DNA of 64,000 nt from Novosphingobium taihuense (GTDB lineage Bacteria > Pseudomonadota > Alphaproteobacteria > Sphingomonadales > Sphingomonadaceae): positions 91,334 to 155,333 of the forward strand of contig NZ_VLKJ01000009.1 of assembly GCF_007830315.1 (NCBI RefSeq), read 5' to 3'. Both the position numbers and the translations under genes were made by a program. Below are positions 63,507 through 64,000 of this stretch, piece after piece. The number at the start of each line of letters is the position of its first letter. Positions within the stretch are counted from its first letter, which is position 1. Under the pieces are notes generated by a model. That model was given only the letters and a program-made list of their open reading frames with translations. It searched no databases and had not been told where the DNA came from.

Positions 63507-63744
63507 CGACGGAACAGCCTACCGAGAATTCCGTCGTCCCTTCATCCATATAGATCTCGAACAGAAATCCGCCTGGAGAGGGCAGCCAGCCGTCCCAGCG
63601 CCTCGAAGGCGCGAATAACGGGTCCTGGGCCTAAGAGCCTGATTCGAAATTATCCTTCGTAAATTCATGACCTGGATGCCTCGAAAAACCTCTGGCGTTG
63701 AGGGCCACTGAGTGATTCACTGCCTTTGTGGATGAGCGGAGGCG
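63507..63744. other. Boundary spacer before the IS5 element
   Basis: No gene. Sequence after about 63630 probably belongs to the left end of the insertion sequence; the exact terminal repeat cannot be fixed without the other end. Confidence 0.45.
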
Positions 63745-64000
63745 ATGATGGCGGGACAGCCCGGTTTCTTTGATCTTTCGGACCGGTACGAGGCCTTGAG
63801 CGCAGCGGGTGATCCGCTTGAGCGTTTGGCTGGGGTGATCGACTTTGAGGTATTCCGTGGTCCCTTGATTGCCGCTCTGCGCCGTAGCGTCCGTGGCAAG
63901 GGCGGCCGACCACCGTTCGACCCGGTCCTGATGTTCAAAATCCTGGTGCTGCAGGCGCTCTATTCGTTGTCAGACGAAGCAACGGAATTCCAGATCAAGG
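63745..64000 (+). mobile_element. IS5-family transposase, 5' part, continues beyond window
   Basis: The frame reads MMAGQPGFFDLSDRYEALSA, LERLAGVIDFEVFRGPLIAA, GKGGRPPFDPVLMFKILVLQ and YSLSDEATEFQIK, the typical N-terminal domain of IS5-type transposases. The frame is open to the window end, so the DDE catalytic part lies outside. It may start at 63745 or 63748. It marks the right limit of the metabolic block and is probably a complete element. Confidence 0.9.

Overview
The window is high-GC DNA whose gene content points to an alphaproteobacterium of the order Sphingomonadales, most like Novosphingobium or Sphingobium. The evidence is two TonB-dependent receptors without SusD partners, a MucR regulator, an isoquinoline-oxidoreductase-type molybdoenzyme, a ring-cleavage operon and scars of IS3, IS5, IS91 and IS110 elements. 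The genus is inferred from gene style, not proven. No rRNA, tRNA or CRISPR array was seen. Whether the replicon is a megaplasmid or a chromosome cannot be decided here.

Layout. 1-4.9 kb: a mobilisation module with a MobA/MobL relaxase that runs off the left edge, a second Cys-rich gene nested inside it in another frame, and an intergenic region with inverted repeats. 4.9-8.4 kb: two unknown genes, a truncated IS91-type transposase and a small tyrosine recombinase. 8.8-16.5 kb: a vanadium haloperoxidase, then a LysR-controlled oxidoreductase operon (SDR, aldo/keto reductase, two-subunit molybdenum hydroxylase). 17.6-29.9 kb: a LacI-controlled locus with two TonB receptor/esterase operons, a GH68 fructosyl-transferring enzyme and two more esterases. 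Near-identical LacI-type palindromes sit upstream of four of its transcription units. I read it as a system for taking up and de-acylating an esterified sucrose or fructan.

30-43.4 kb: a defence island. It holds a broken nuclease-type defence gene, an IS110 fragment, a three-gene system (trypsin-like protease, STAND NTPase, and a protein fusing a trypsin-like protease to a DNA/RNA non-specific endonuclease), and a 1713-residue protein with an N-terminal PD-(D/E)xK-like nuclease followed by a STAND NTPase. The three-gene system resembles AVAST type 1 in logic (protease plus STAND), but its effector is a protease-nuclease fusion. It is the most likely undescribed system in the window.

43.4-49.6 kb: lower-density accessory DNA with small unknown genes, MucR, two paralogous winged-helix-like proteins, a thermonuclease, an IS3 remnant and a structured non-coding element. 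49.7-63.5 kb: a metabolic block with an SLC13 permease, an aminotransferase, maleylacetoacetate isomerase, glutaryl-CoA dehydrogenase and tRNA hydroxylase TrhO. It also holds a tightly overlapping minus-strand operon for aromatic ring hydroxylation and cleavage, a DCC thiol oxidoreductase and an ABC1 kinase. An IS5-type transposase begins at the right edge.
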